Translations under genes and position numbers: made by a program
Notes under the pieces: generated by a model
Told to the model about the DNA's origin: nothing
Databases searched by the model: none
What the model saw: only the letters and a program-made list of their open reading frames with translations
Part shown: piece after piece, positions 20,179 to 31,505 of the stretch
Layout of the letters: each line of letters starts with the position of its first letter
Position numbering within the stretch: the first letter of the stretch is position 1
NCBI GenBank assembly: GCA_963693315.1
Contig: OY856186.1
Location: forward strand, 96,328,943-96,392,942
Direction: 5' to 3'
Source of the DNA: Diogma glabrata
Taxonomy: Eukaryota; Arthropoda; Insecta; Diptera; Cylindrotomidae
DNA: 64,000 nt

Positions 20179-22870
20179 TTTTTTTTTTTTTTTTTTTTTT
20201 TAATAAAATGTGTTGTGTAATAGGGTTTAGAATATGTGTCACAACAACACATAAATACCTTTTAAGACCTAGGTCTAGACCTGGGTCCCACAACAACTGG
20301 CGTTCTGAGGTGTAGATTAACGCTTTTTTTAAACATCTGTGGGTTGAAGCCACCTGAGACTAAGTGTTCCGGCAAACTATTCCATTTGTACGCAGTTCGG
20401 ACAAAGAAGTCTCTCTGCGATCTGCCAGTATGACAGCGCGGGATCTTTACCGTTTCACTGGTTGCGGCAGCCGATTGCCGAGTGGAACGGGGGTAAGAAT
20501 AAGTTTGAGGCATGATGCCGCTGATTTCATCTGAGCACTGCTGATGACGATATTTGTAAAAAACAACGAGGTCAGCAACAGTGCGACGAGGTTGTAGGGA
20601 ATCAAGTTGTGATGTCAAAGTTCGATCACCTACAATTCGTATAGCTCGCTTTTGAACAGAGTCCAAGAGGGCCAAGATGGAAACAGAGGCAGCACCCCAA
20701 ACTTGACAGCAGTACTCCATACAGGGACGAATATAGGACTTATAAACATGGAGCAATTGGTATGGAGTGAAAAATTTTTTGCATCTATTTAGGAGGCCGA
20801 GTTTTTTAGACGCGCTTTTTGCCATCGCCATTACATGATCGTTCCAGAGTAGGTCATTTGAAACTGTGACACCCAATAAACGAATGTTTTTACATTCACC
20901 CATTGGTTCATCACACATACTAAATAAAATATCTTTGGGGAACTCGGTCTTTAATCTGGAAACAATCAACAGCTGTGTTTTGGTGGAGTTGAAATTGACA
21001 AGGTTTTGGTCACCCCAGTCGGCGACTTTATTCAGGTCTTTGTTCACGTTTATGGCAGCGTCTCTCCGGGCAGGATTAATTCGTTCGTGCATTTTACCTT
21101 TTGAAGGAAGGGGCTCGAACGACTTGTGCAGAGTACTATCATCTGCAAAACTATTTATTGGGTTGCTGGTGATTTTCAACAATTCGTTGATATAAATCAA
21201 AAATAGGGTTGGGGACAATACTGAGCCTTGGGGTACACCAGCGTTAATTAGTTTAGACTCAGAAGAATATCCGTCTAAGGTTACCGAAATGTATCGGTCG
21301 GATAGAAAATTTTGAATCAGCTTCACAACATTGGGATGAAAATCGTACGCAACGAGCTTGTTGATTAAGTTGGCATGCCAGACTCGATCGAATGCCTTGG
21401 AGATGTCTAAAGCGATAACGTATGTTTCACCACCTTTATCAAGTATGCTGTTCCAACAATGCGCTACATAGTTTAATAGATCGGTAGTTGATCTTTTGTT
21501 TCGAAAACCGTATTGGCTGTCGGATATTAAATGATTTTCTTCCAGAAATTTTGAAATATGTGTATTAATATAATGCTCATAGACTTTGGATAGGACCGAT
21601 AGTAAAGCTATTGGCCTATAATTTGAGATATCGGATCTTGGTCCCTTTTTGGGGACGGGCTGGACATTTGCCAACTTCCAGCACGAGGGAAATATACCAG
21701 ATTTGTAGGATTGGTAGAATATTTTAGTTAAAGTTGGTGCAAGTTCTTTGGAAAAGGTTTTTAAAATAATGGGTGGAATATTGTCCATTCCTGATGCTTT
21801 GTTGATGTTTAACCCCTTTAAAAGTTTAGCGACTATTTTGGGTTTGAAGTGAAGTTCATTCATATTACCTCCTGAAGACTGGATTTGGGGTATTTCTTTA
21901 GGAGTTTCCAAAACAGTGGAGTTCAGAGCAAAGCGTTCAGCGAACAAGTTAGCTTTTCTTGCGGGATCATTGACGATTAAATCACCATCAATAATAGGGG
22001 GAATAGAAAATTTTGTACCAGAATTTAAAGAATTAATGGCACTGTAGAAACTCTTGTCAGAAACAGACATAGACGTAAGTTTTGAGGCTTTCGCTCTGTC
22101 AATTTCGGACTTTTCGTTTGAGATAATCTGATTAGATATTTTGTTGGCCTTTAGATATTGGGATCGATTAGTGGGAGTTTTGTTATGAATCCAAATATTA
22201 AATGATCTACGTTTGTTTCTAAGTGCCGTTTTGGCAGCTTTCGAATACAAGTATTTTTGTTTGGGTTTTACTATGGAGAAAGGGACAAATTTATTTATAG
22301 CAAATTGGATGGTTTCTGTAAAGTTTTGAGCAGAAACATTTACATTGTCAGTGTAAAAACAATGACGGTCGAAAGGGAAACCATGGAAAAAATTTTGAAG
22401 ACCACTCTTATCCATTTTTGAGTAGTGAAATATTTTACGGGGTTTGGGAGCTGTAGTTTTAAGTAAATCAGTTTTGATAACTGATGAGATTAAATAATGA
22501 TCAGAATTTCCAATACTACCTTTCGCAACATCGACACTCGTAATATCTGGCATTGTGGTAAGATAGAGATCTAGTAGAAAACTATTATCACCGCCATTAC
22601 GGGGAGTGAAAGTCGGGCTTTTTACAATTTGGAATAGGCCCTGAGACGCGGCAAAAATTTCTGCCAGTTTTCCACTATTGTCAACATCGTCGGTCGATTT
22701 GGAGAATTCCAACCATGATTTGTTGTGGACGTTGAAGTCACCGGTAACGATAACTTCACAATTAGGGGACTTTGCTCTAATCTCGTCCATAATTTTTGTC
22801 AGTATATTAAAAAAGTTTGGGTTACGTAATAATATAACTCTATAACTGGGTTTTAATAATTGAGAGAGAC
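20179..22870 (-). mobile_element. Jockey/CR1-like non-LTR retrotransposon, 5'-truncated, with poly-A tail
   Basis: It is read on the minus strand. A poly-A tail of about 23 (T-run at 20179-20201) directly follows a short 3' UTR with AATAAA-type sequence, and ORF2 ends with TAA at 20262-20264. The 5' side breaks within the endonuclease domain: the frame is open upstream of the Met at 22790 only to a TAG near 22871, so the N-terminal half of the endonuclease is absent. The tail abuts a copy of a dispersed repeat (20068-20175). The 5' target duplication was not found. Confidence 0.9.
20262..22790 (-). CDS. LINE ORF2 fragment: endonuclease C-terminus plus reverse transcriptase, 842 aa
   Basis: The open frame begins in the apurinic-type endonuclease: GDFNVHNKSW near residue 17, then NSDHYLIS near residue 95. 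RT follows with NYRPIALLSVLSKVYE, QYGFRNKRSTTDLL, ALDISKAFDRVWH, GVPQGSVLSPTLFL and the catalytic SFADDSTL. The C-terminus has the late-LINE pattern ..FFVRTAYKWNSLPEHLV. The enzymes would nick target DNA and reverse-transcribe the element RNA. The RT frame is intact, but the endonuclease lacks its N-terminal catalytic half and any ORF1 is missing, so this copy is not autonomous. The Met at 22790 is only the first one in the truncated frame. Confidence 0.92.
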   Translation of the reverse strand: MDEIRAKSPNCEVIVTGDFNVHNKSWLEFSKSTDDVDNSGKLAEIFAASQGLFQIVKSPTFTPRNGGDNSFLLDLYLTTMPDITSVDVAKGSIGNSDHYLISSVIKTDLLKTTAPKPRKIFHYSKMDKSGLQNFFHGFPFDRHCFYTDNVNVSAQNFTETIQFAINKFVPFSIVKPKQKYLYSKAAKTALRNKRRSFNIWIHNKTPTNRSQYLKANKISNQIISNEKSEIDRAKASKLTSMSVSDKSFYSAINSLNSGTKFSIPPIIDGDLIVNDPARKANLFAERFALNSTVLETPKEIPQIQSSGGNMNELHFKPKIVAKLLKGLNINKASGMDNIPPIILKTFSKELAPTLTKIFYQSYKSGIFPSCWKLANVQPVPKKGPRSDISNYRPIALLSVLSKVYEHYINTHISKFLEENHLISDSQYGFRNKRSTTDLLNYVAHCWNSILDKGGETYVIALDISKAFDRVWHANLINKLVAYDFHPNVVKLIQNFLSDRYISVTLDGYSSESKLINAGVPQGSVLSPTLFLIYINELLKITSNPINSFADDSTLHKSFEPLPSKGKMHERINPARRDAAINVNKDLNKVADWGDQNLVNFNSTKTQLLIVSRLKTEFPKDILFSMCDEPMGECKNIRLLGVTVSNDLLWNDHVMAMAKSASKKLGLLNRCKKFFTPYQLLHVYKSYIRPCMEYCCQVWGAASVSILALLDSVQKRAIRIVGDRTLTSQLDSLQPRRTVADLVVFYKYRHQQCSDEISGIMPQTYSYPRSTRQSAAATSETVKIPRCHTGRSQRDFFVRTAYKWNSLPEHLVSGGFNPQMFKKSVNLHLRTPVVVGPRSRPRS

Positions 22871-22919
22871 ACTACGTTACATAATCAAGGACGTAAATAT
22901 AAATTTTTTTTAAAAAATT

Positions 22920-23056
22920 AAAGATTTAGTTTTATTTTTATGATTACTCAATATATTTCGTCTTTTAAGGACATCCTCAGGAGTAAGCCTTACTCCTGAG
23001 GATGTCCTTAAAAGACGAAATATATTGAGTAATCATAAAAATAAAACTAAATCTTT
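22920..23056. repeat. Near-perfect 137-bp palindrome
   Basis: Arms 22920-22987 and 22989-23056 are exact complements (68 bp each) around a single C at 22988. A/T-runs beyond the arms continue the symmetry imperfectly to about 22900 and 23078. Each arm reads CTGAGGA.. then GACGAAATATATTGAG, resembling part of a hammerhead core (see findings). Confidence 0.95.
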
Positions 23057-23078
23057 TATTTTTAAAAAAAAATTTATA

Positions 23079-23690
23079 TTAACTTGCGTAAAAAACAAGT
23101 GCTAAACAAATATGTTATTCAACGAATTACGGCAAGAGCCTACGGCAAAAAGTGTAAACTATACTAAGGTAGTTCTTTATTGAATTGAATTTTGAGCGTA
23201 TATATCATCAATAAAATAAAATTATGAGCTGGGAAAGGGTGAAAAATCTTTTATGGCCAATACAAATGCGGTACGTCATATGGAAAAGCACTAAGTTTAA
23301 GAAACATTGCAATTTCTTTTAAAATTTTGCAGTGCGCAGTTTTTGAATTATTGTCAACTTTATGTTGGTTATTTTCACGACACTACTAGCATCCTTTACC
23401 ACATTTTCGTCGCTAACAACATTAATCCACTGGAATTTAGTTTTAAAATAATTTAGTTGTTTATCATTTCAACTATGTAATAACGCATCATCATTTAAAG
23501 CATTAATTAATTTAAAAGCATCATGCTTGCACGGTTCAATCATACAATTAAATACAGATTTAGAGTAATATAGGTAAATTCACTATCAAAATATTTCTAA
23601 TATTAAAGATGTATTTACAGTCATATATAAAAATAAAAATGTATTTAAAAAGAGAAATTCCAACACAATAATATACAACAATCGGTACGG
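23079..23690. other. AT-rich spacer, nothing recognised
   Basis: No ORF or repeat supported. Confidence 0.5.
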
Positions 23691-23756
23691 AAAATTTTGA
23701 AAATTTTAACAATCGGTATGGCCGTACCGTTCCGTACCGGCTGAATATCACCACTG
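23684..23756. mobile_element. Possible orphan hAT terminus (CGGTACGG repeats)
   Basis: ATCGGTACGG, ATCGGTATGG and CCGTACCGTTCCGTACCGG cluster just before GAATATCACCACTG at 23743-23756. On the minus strand this begins CAGTGGTGATATTC, a common hAT-type end with sub-terminal repeats. No matching left end was found. Confidence 0.35.
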
Positions 23757-26130
23757 GTTATTCCGGAGGTCGCTTGGTATTCAGCTCAACGATGGAAGAG
23801 AATTTCAACCACTTGCGACTAATAGAAGTAGTTATAAAATACGAGGTTCGTAATAATCATTTTTAAGGATGCTGATTTAATACAAAAAAAACGATATTGA
23901 TGAGACTGTAATGTCTGTCCGTCTGTCGATCAGTCTGAGAGATCATTGATCACATACTAGTTGACCCATCATATTATAGAAATAAATTCTATCGACCTGA
24001 AATTTTATATGAGTGTAAAACAGTGTACACACAATATATAGTGAGAAAAAAAATAATATTCGATTCATTTACCATTCATTTAGCTATAGACAGCTTCGAT
24101 ATGGAGATCTGTTATGAACGCCAAATTACGTGATGTTATGCATGTATCGTATGAACAAAAACCTACCATCTAATAAAAACCCTTGAGTTCTGAATAAAGG
24201 TTTTTGCTAAGGGAGATTAGATTTTTGTAGTCAACCCTGACAGTAAAAACTAATCCCTGAATGCAACACAGCTTTTCCATCTTTCATTTATGATACGACT
24301 TCATTGCATTTTTCATTAATAGTTTTATTAACAATCATTCGGTATACCTCCTCTTTGGACTCCCTGTAAAAAATCAAGGTTATAATGGTTTTTGTTATAT
24401 ATACTTGCACTCTATTTGCAATGTTTCGTATTTTGTTTATTTTCCTTGTTTATATAAAAACGAAGCAAAAGAATTGATGGCGTTAGAATAATGAAACAGA
24501 GAAAGAAATGAACTGTTACAATACATGAACATTTCCAGCTTTTTACTTGTATTCTTAATTAATAAACGGGTGGTTCTTACTTTTGGTTATGTTTTATAAA
24601 TTGATAGAAAAACAGGAAAAATGTTATGGAAAAAATGAGACAATCTGTTATTAACAGGTTACGTTCTAAATTGTAAATGTATTGATTACAAACAATATGA
24701 ATAACGAGCATCTGTTTCATTTAATCAATTCTTTCTTGTTTAGAGTAATTAAAAATTATATAAGGAAAAACATTTTTAAATTTAAGCAGAGTTGTGATTA
24801 GAACTTAAAAATAGATTGATCATGTAAATTTAAATAAACAAGTGAACGTTGTTATTGAAAAAAAAATATATCTTGTACCCTTTAAAAATATATCTTGTAC
24901 CGGGTCAGAACTCACAATTTTCAAACAAAAATATTTTAATGTTTTCTTTGTCACAGTTTCCGTCTAGGCTCGAAAATTTGCGATAGTTTTATGATTTCTT
25001 CCCTCATTGCCAAACTAAATTGACCGAGAAATTTGAACAAAAATTTAATGATAGGAAATTTAGTAAATTATAAAGGAAAAGTAAGGCGATGTGTCTAATC
25101 CATAATTATATTTTTTGAAAATTATGAAAAATTGTAGTTCTATGTTGCTCTTGTTGTTGGCTTATGACTTATTAAAAGTTAAACTGAAATAGCTTTTTCT
25201 ATATATATTTATTTATAAAAAGTTTTTTTCTATGTATTTTTATAAAGGAATTTGAATTTTTCAGTGGTGTCACAGGCATTTTTCTTTTATTAATTTTTTA
25301 CAAATATTTTGTCTCTCAAAACTGTCAGCCTTAAACGGTCTTAAAATTGTCCGATTTGTTACTTCTTTCTTGTAAAAAAATAAATAATCCTATTTGCAAC
25401 ATAAATCTTTATTTTCCATTCTATCAAATGATGATTGATTAGAATTCACTGTATAACAATTATAAATCTTATCAAATTAAATTTACAATAATTTGCTTTA
25501 CTGTAGTAAATATACATCAAGTTTTTCTTTCATTCCTCTCCAATTTTTCATTCTTGCGTAGGCGGCTCTTATTTTATTTTTTGAGGGAAAATATATATAT
25601 TTTTCAATGTTATTATTTTCTCGTAGGTGGAGCTTCTTCTGGGTTAAGTTAATGTTTTTCATATATTTTCATCACAAATAACCTGGGTTCGAGTTTAACC
25701 TTGCATAGAAAAAATAAAAATGACACAAAATTTTATAAACAAAGTTAACCTAATATTACGATTTTATTCTTTCTACTTCTGTAATTTTGAAATTATGCAA
25801 AATTACATTTTGAATAAGCAAATTTTCAAAGTGAAGAATCTATTAAAAATATTTATCTTTGAAATTGCAGAAATATTTGCAGCTAAATTTAATGTCAGTG
25901 TTTGATACTTATATACTTTAGTGTGATAAAAATAAGGACTCTTTTGAAGCATTAGAAGATGATAAAAATACAAAGTGAATAGATAGATAGATATTGCGTT
26001 TGCATTGTATTGGTGCGAGTTTTATTTCATATTTATTCCATATATATTCCGCATGAAGGGATCAGTTTTTGTTTATTTGTAATTTTTTTTATTTTTGATC
26101 TACGAGTGTGACAACCACGCGTACTCCACT
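23757..26130. other. Long AT-rich intergenic stretch
   Basis: No credible gene; the one 61-aa ORF (25720-25905) is AT-rich and looks like chance. Two adjacent ATATATCTTGTACC repeats lie near 24866-24901 and a short GATA run near 25979-25990. Confidence 0.5.
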
Positions 26131-26177
26131 CCCTGCTATTGACATACGAGCTAACGTGAGATATCACATACCACTGG

Positions 26178-26275
26178 CAATGTATATAGTCAACGGCAGC
26201 ATCCTCAATATTAGCTATGGAGTATTTCTTGATGATGGAACAATATTGCTTGCTCGAAGAATCGAGGCTTGATAT
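26178..26275. repeat. Diverged copy of the dispersed repeat at 20068-20175
   Basis: It shares AGTCAACGG, CCTCAAT and TATTTCTTGATGAT in the same order. The family is unknown. Confidence 0.5.
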
Positions 26276-26562
26276 AACTCTTTGTATGGGCTTTAGTCAT
26301 TGAGAAACAAAGTGCGTCACATGATCAAGGAATATTCCATTTGCTGGATTATTGGCAACCCCGTTTTAATTTTGTTCCTGCATATTTTTAAAACAAATTT
26401 GCTTTTTACCTCATATTTTATTTTTATTTTCTCTATCCTATCATGAAATATTGGCCTATGTCATATTGCATATGTGTTAAGATTTAATTTTTTATCTATC
26501 CCTTTTTTAAAAAAAATATAACAACAAAAAAACATAGATTTGCGTCCATCGACACCTTAAAA

Positions 26563-26655
26563 TGCATGTTGTTGTGGGACCTTGGTAGTAAAAGGCTTTT
26601 ATGTGTGACTGTGACACATCGTAATTCCTATTTCACAACACATTTTATTAAAAAA
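26563..26655 (+). mobile_element. 3' tail fragment of the same LINE family
   Basis: GTTGTTGTGGGACC, a gapped middle, and TTCACAACACATTTTATTAA followed by an A-run match the 3' UTR of the LINE at 20179-22870, here on the plus strand. Only about 90 bases remain. Confidence 0.7.
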
Positions 26656-26854
26656 ATATTGCGACGCTGATGCATAGGCTGACTTCACCACAGCTCTGGA
26701 AACATAGTGTTCTGGATATACAGTGAGCTAATATTCATCAAATACTTTAATTAGAGGCTAACCAATGTTAAAGATTTCGCGTAGTCCTAATTATAAAAAT
26801 ATTAAACGAAAGCAGTAGTATCCCAACAAACATAAATTCTGTTGTACGAGGAAA

Positions 26855-27470
26855 ATTAAAAATAAAATTTAACCGGAAGTGACAAACCGGAAGTTGGGAT
26901 GCAGAACTATTGTGAACCGTACTTAATGCTTATGTACAAAGTTTCATTCAATTCGATTATCAGGTACAGATGTTATTAAGCTTTCAAAAAAACCGGTGTA
27001 TGGGATACCCCCACCACTTTGTTCACTATCGCTCAAAAACTAATCAGTTCCTTGTCATACATATTTGCATCTTTTTCCAAAGTGTCATCAAAATTCATTC
27101 ACGAACGAATGTTTTATGCTCCCAACAAACATAAAAACATGGTGGAAAAAACCACCTGTTGTATGGTGGTCCCCCAACCCTTTATTCAATGTACTCCAAA
27201 AGTTGATAAAATCTTTCTCATGTTACTTGAAAGTTTTTGCTAACGTTTAATGAAAATCGATCGGTAATTGTAGGCTACAGTAGGGATAAATACATGAAAA
27301 AAAAACTTTTAACCGGAAGACTCAAACCAAAATTTGGAATGCAGAAATATTGGAAACAGTACTAAAACCTTATATACTAAGTTTCCATAAAATCGTAAGC
27401 CGGAATTAGGAGATATTGAAGATTTAAACTTAGAGATGTTCGGGAGACCCCCCACCGTTTTGTCCAAATT
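26855..27470. repeat. Two diverged copies of a dispersed repeat
   Basis: About 26865-27015 and 27300-27455 share TTTAACCGGAAG, then GGAATGCAGAA-type sequence, then CTTAT..ACTAAGTTTCCAT-type sequence and a later GGGA(T/G)ACCCCC motif. The family is unknown. The short ORFs here (27019-27243 and 27571-27819) do not look real. Confidence 0.5.
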
Positions 27471-27479
27471 TAAAATGAA

Positions 27480-28165
27480 TCCAGATCATCCATATTCAAA
27501 CGAACTTGGACCATTTGCCAAAGTTTCATTAAGATCCTATGCAGGAAGGTCAATCCACTAACCCACCCATTTACAACATTTCATTTACTATTGTACTAAA
27601 TTCTGTTTTAATGTTAACCATATCGAATGATGGTAAAGCTACATAACAAACATACCCAAACATCTCAAAATTATCGTAAATAAGCATGACATATGAAGGG
27701 CACAGGTGAAAAACAACGTAAGTCCATAAAATCAAATTTCGAGAAAATTGAAGTTTTGTGTTTGAAGTCTTTAAAATGCAAGATAATTTGCGAATTCGCA
27801 TTAAACGATGAACAGACATGGTTCATAAAAGTGTTTTGAACCGGGGCCACCAGAGGCGTTTCTTTGTAAAAAATGGTGAATTAAGTTGTTTTTCCCCTGT
27901 AAATTGGGTATAAGAAAATCTTGCGAATTCTTTTCAATTGATTTATATGGGCTGGGTTTGATATTCATCAAAATTTAATATACCAACTGAAAGCTTTTGT
28001 ATTTCTGCAATAGATAGCAACACTAACTCGATTTCGTAAAAAATGGACTTACGTTGTTTTTCCCCATTCATATACTTGTGTTATTTATACTAAAAATTAA
28101 GTTTAGTAGTATTCTAAATACTAAGAATTAAGTCATACCTAGCACCATAACAAAACCTTGGAAAC
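27480..28165. other. Spacer with a twice-occurring GGACTTACGTTGTTTTTC motif
   Basis: ACTTACGTTGTTTTTCCCC occurs at about 28047-28065, and its complement form near 27708-27724. No gene is supported. Confidence 0.4.
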
Positions 28166-28169
28166 ATTT

Positions 28170-28960
28170 AATTATTTTACAGACACTATCGACGACATTT
28201 TTAACAACGCGCCTAATGCAGAAATTACATTAGCAGGTGATTTCAACGTCCACCATAAAGATTGGCTAAGTTTCATCTATAGAAGGGCAATATGCTAAAT
28301 TTCTTGCTTATTCCAATCAGCTTACACAATCAGTAGATAGGCTCACCCATATTCCTAATATTGCCAGCCATTCTTCTAATCTACTTGATCTTTTCATGAC
28401 AACTCATTCTGCCAAATATACCTGCTCGTTCGATGCTCCTCTTGGCAGATCAGATCATTGTGTAGTTTCGGCGTATTTCGAAATAAGTCCTCAAGCGCCA
28501 AGTCCAAAATTATATCTCCTCCTCGAAAGGTTTGGCACTACAATAGATGAAATTGGCAGAAACTTAACAAATTCTACGACAAAATCGATTGGCGTCTATT
28601 TCTGCAGGATAAAAATGTTAACCAAGCAACTGCACTGATCATGTTCATTATTCTACTGGGAATGAACATTTTTATTCCAACCAGTATTAAGAAAAGTAGA
28701 AATGGGTCCAAATCCTGGTTTTCTGACGCATGCAATACAGCAAAAATTAACAAAATGTTTGCGTTTGACATATACCAGAACAATAAATCACCCAGCAGTA
28801 GATTTTCTTTTATATCAGAGCTAGAAGCAACTGTCATAATATATTTAAAAAGCTAGATTTCTTTTTAACTCCAATGCTAAGCGTAAATTTTTGCGCGCAA
28901 CTAAAGGCCGCCGGTCATACTGGAAGTTTATCCGAGAGGTTGGCAATAACTTTATTAAAT
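28170..28960 (+). pseudogene. Fragment of a second LINE, endonuclease region
   Basis: After TTATTTTACAG, a degraded plus-strand frame shows LAGDFNVHHKDWL near 28230-28270, then NLLDLFMTTHSAKYT near 28378-28424 and GRSDHCVVSAYF near 28446-28481. These are the endonuclease motifs also seen at the start of the LINE ORF at 22790. Frameshifts and stops follow, and only a short RT-proximal piece (about 28880-28980) is recognisable. It is in opposite orientation to the LINE at 20-23 kb and is not a copy of the same fragment. Confidence 0.7.
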
Positions 28961-28992
28961 CTTCTATTCTACCACTTATGGATAACCAGAGC

Positions 28993-29055
28993 AAAAATAT
29001 TTTGTTTTTTCTTTGGTTTATAGCCTTGTAACCAAAGAAAAAACAAAATATTTTT
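28993..29055. repeat. Perfect 26-bp hairpin beside the gap
   Basis: Arms 28993-29018 and 29030-29055 are exact complements with an 11-base loop. It lies 35 bases before the run of N. Confidence 0.9.
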
Positions 29056-29090
29056 TAATCAAATATTTTTTAATCAAATTAAAAAACGCC

Positions 29091-29290
29091 NNNNNNNNNN
29101 NNNNNNNNNNNNNNNNNNNNNNNNNNNNNNNNNNNNNNNNNNNNNNNNNNNNNNNNNNNNNNNNNNNNNNNNNNNNNNNNNNNNNNNNNNNNNNNNNNNN
29201 NNNNNNNNNNNNNNNNNNNNNNNNNNNNNNNNNNNNNNNNNNNNNNNNNNNNNNNNNNNNNNNNNNNNNNNNNNNNNNNNNNNNNNNNNN
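29091..29290. other. Assembly gap (200 N)
   Basis: Exactly 200 N, a round number typical of a gap of unknown size. ORFs drawn through it are meaningless. Confidence 1.
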
Positions 29291-29610
<320 letters not shown>

Positions 29611-29924
29611 TTATATATAGAATAAAAAAATCATTTAAATTTAATTTTTTTTATTTCAAAAACATTTAAAATTAAATTTTGCAATTTAAAAAGTTTTACA
29701 CACAAATCTAGCGATTTTTCACTCAGTCTAGTGTTTTATCATTCAGTCATACTCTCCTCTTCGTTTACTGCAAAAATTTCCAGATAAAGAAACATTTCTA
29801 TCGGTTTTAATTGGATGTCGGTTTTATCAAAATTAGAGCGTTTCTTAGAAGTTGTAGTGATTGACCATAAGGGTTACACTATACTTTAGTAACATTATCA
29901 GCATTAAAATATATTCATAAAAAT

Positions 29925-30444
29925 AAATAAAAAAAATTTTAAAAACACACTTTTTGAAAAACGAACTAAAAAGTAGAAAATAAATTTTGCATTAACACCA
30001 GCGTTATGTCTTTTATAATTATATTTCCTTTGAAACTGTTAGACAAACAGTTTTCCGTTCCCATTTGTTACATAAAATAAAAGTGGGTGACGCATACATT
30101 AATATAGAAAAGGAACAAATGTATTCTATGTTAATCTCTAACAAGAGAGACTACCAACGTTTATTCCCTTTCCTTTCTGAATGCGCTCCCACTTTTATTT
30201 TATGTAACAAATGGGAACGGAAAACTGTTTGTCAATCGAAAATTAGCATTTTAAATTAGTCAAAAATTTAATATTTGCATCTATGCTAAGATGTGTTAAA
30301 TACCATTTAAATATTTTTTCTTCTAACAATTTCAAAGGAAATATAATTATAAAAGACATAACGCTGGTGTTAATGCAAAATTTATTTTCTACTTTTTAGT
30401 TCGTTTTTCAAAAAGTGGGTTTTTAAAATTTTTTTTATTTATTT
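29925..30444. repeat. Fold-back element with an interrupted right arm
   Basis: The left arm, about 29925-30087, is matched in inverse orientation by 30188-30233 (CCCACTTTTATTTTATG onward) and, after an unmatched 97-base interruption, by 30331-30444 (TTCAAAGGAAATATAATTAT onward). The inner loop is 100 bases. The 64-aa ORF (30065-30259) spans loop and arms and is not credible. Confidence 0.9.
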
Positions 30445-30747
30445 TTTTATTTTAGAGTTTTTAGTTATATAATTTTACCTACAAATAAGTTAACCACATT
30501 ATTTCACAGAAAATACACCATAAGTAAAACTAGCAATTAAATCACTTACCGAAAATTTAATATTCTTTGAAATTTAAAGTAATTTTAATAAGGTTAATTG
30601 CACTATAACAATTGTAGTTTTGTTATTTAAACATTCAGTGTAAAATTTTAGTACGTTTCTTTGCTCATTGTATTAATTTTAAGAATTGTACATAAATTAT
30701 TAAATATGAGTTTCGCCCAAATGTCAAGTTTTTTTCGGAAAAAAAGG

Positions 30748-30755
30748 TCTGTATT
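30748..30755. repeat. Target site duplication TCTGTATT of the hAT element (partner 56672-56679)
   Basis: The exact 8-bp match outside both terminal inverted repeats is the length hAT transposases produce. Confidence 0.9.
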
Positions 30756-30810
30756 CAGAGGCGTAGCTAGGGGGGGGGGGGCGGGGAGTCGGTCCGCCCC
30801 GGGTGTCACC

Positions 30811-31505
30811 CGTTTTGGGGTGACACCCGAACGTAAAAAACTTAAACAAACCATCACAATGTTTTCAACGATAAATCACTTCTAAACCGTTTTGGGGTGA
30901 CACCCGAACGTAAACAACTTAAACAAACCATCACATCGTTTTCAATGATAAAGCACTTCGAAACCATTTTGGGGTGACACCCGAACGTAAAAAACTTAAA
31001 CAAACCATCACAATGTTTTCAATGATAAATCACCTCGAAACCGTTTTGGAGTGACACCCGAACGTAAACAACTTAAACAAACCATCACAATGTTTTCAAC
31101 GATAAATCACTTCGAAACCGTTTTGGGGTGACACCCGAACGTAAAAAACTTAAACAAACCATCACATGTTTTCAACGATAAATCACTTCGAAACCGTTTT
31201 GGGGTGACACCCGAACGTAAACAACTTAAACAAACCATCACAATGTTTTCAATGATAAATCACTTCGAAACCGTTTTGGGGTGACACCCGAACGTAAACA
31301 ACTTAAACAAACCATCACAATGTTTTCAACGATAAATCACTTCGAAACCGTTTTGGGGTGACACCCGAACGTAAAAAACTTAAACAAACCATCACATGTT
31401 TTCAACGATAAATCACTTCGAAACCATTTTGGGGTGACACCCGAACGTAAAAAACTTAAACAAACCATCACATGTTTTCAACGATAAATCACTTAGAAAC
31501 CATTT
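30811..31505. repeat. Sub-terminal minisatellite in the hAT element, about 77-bp unit, nine copies
   Basis: Each unit contains TTTTGGGGTGACACCCGAA, then CTTAAACAAACCATCACA and GATAAATCACTTCGAAACC. Units vary at a CGTAAA(A/C)AACTT position. The GGTGACACCC core also occurs in the terminal inverted repeat region, so the array probably grew out of the left end. Confidence 0.95.
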
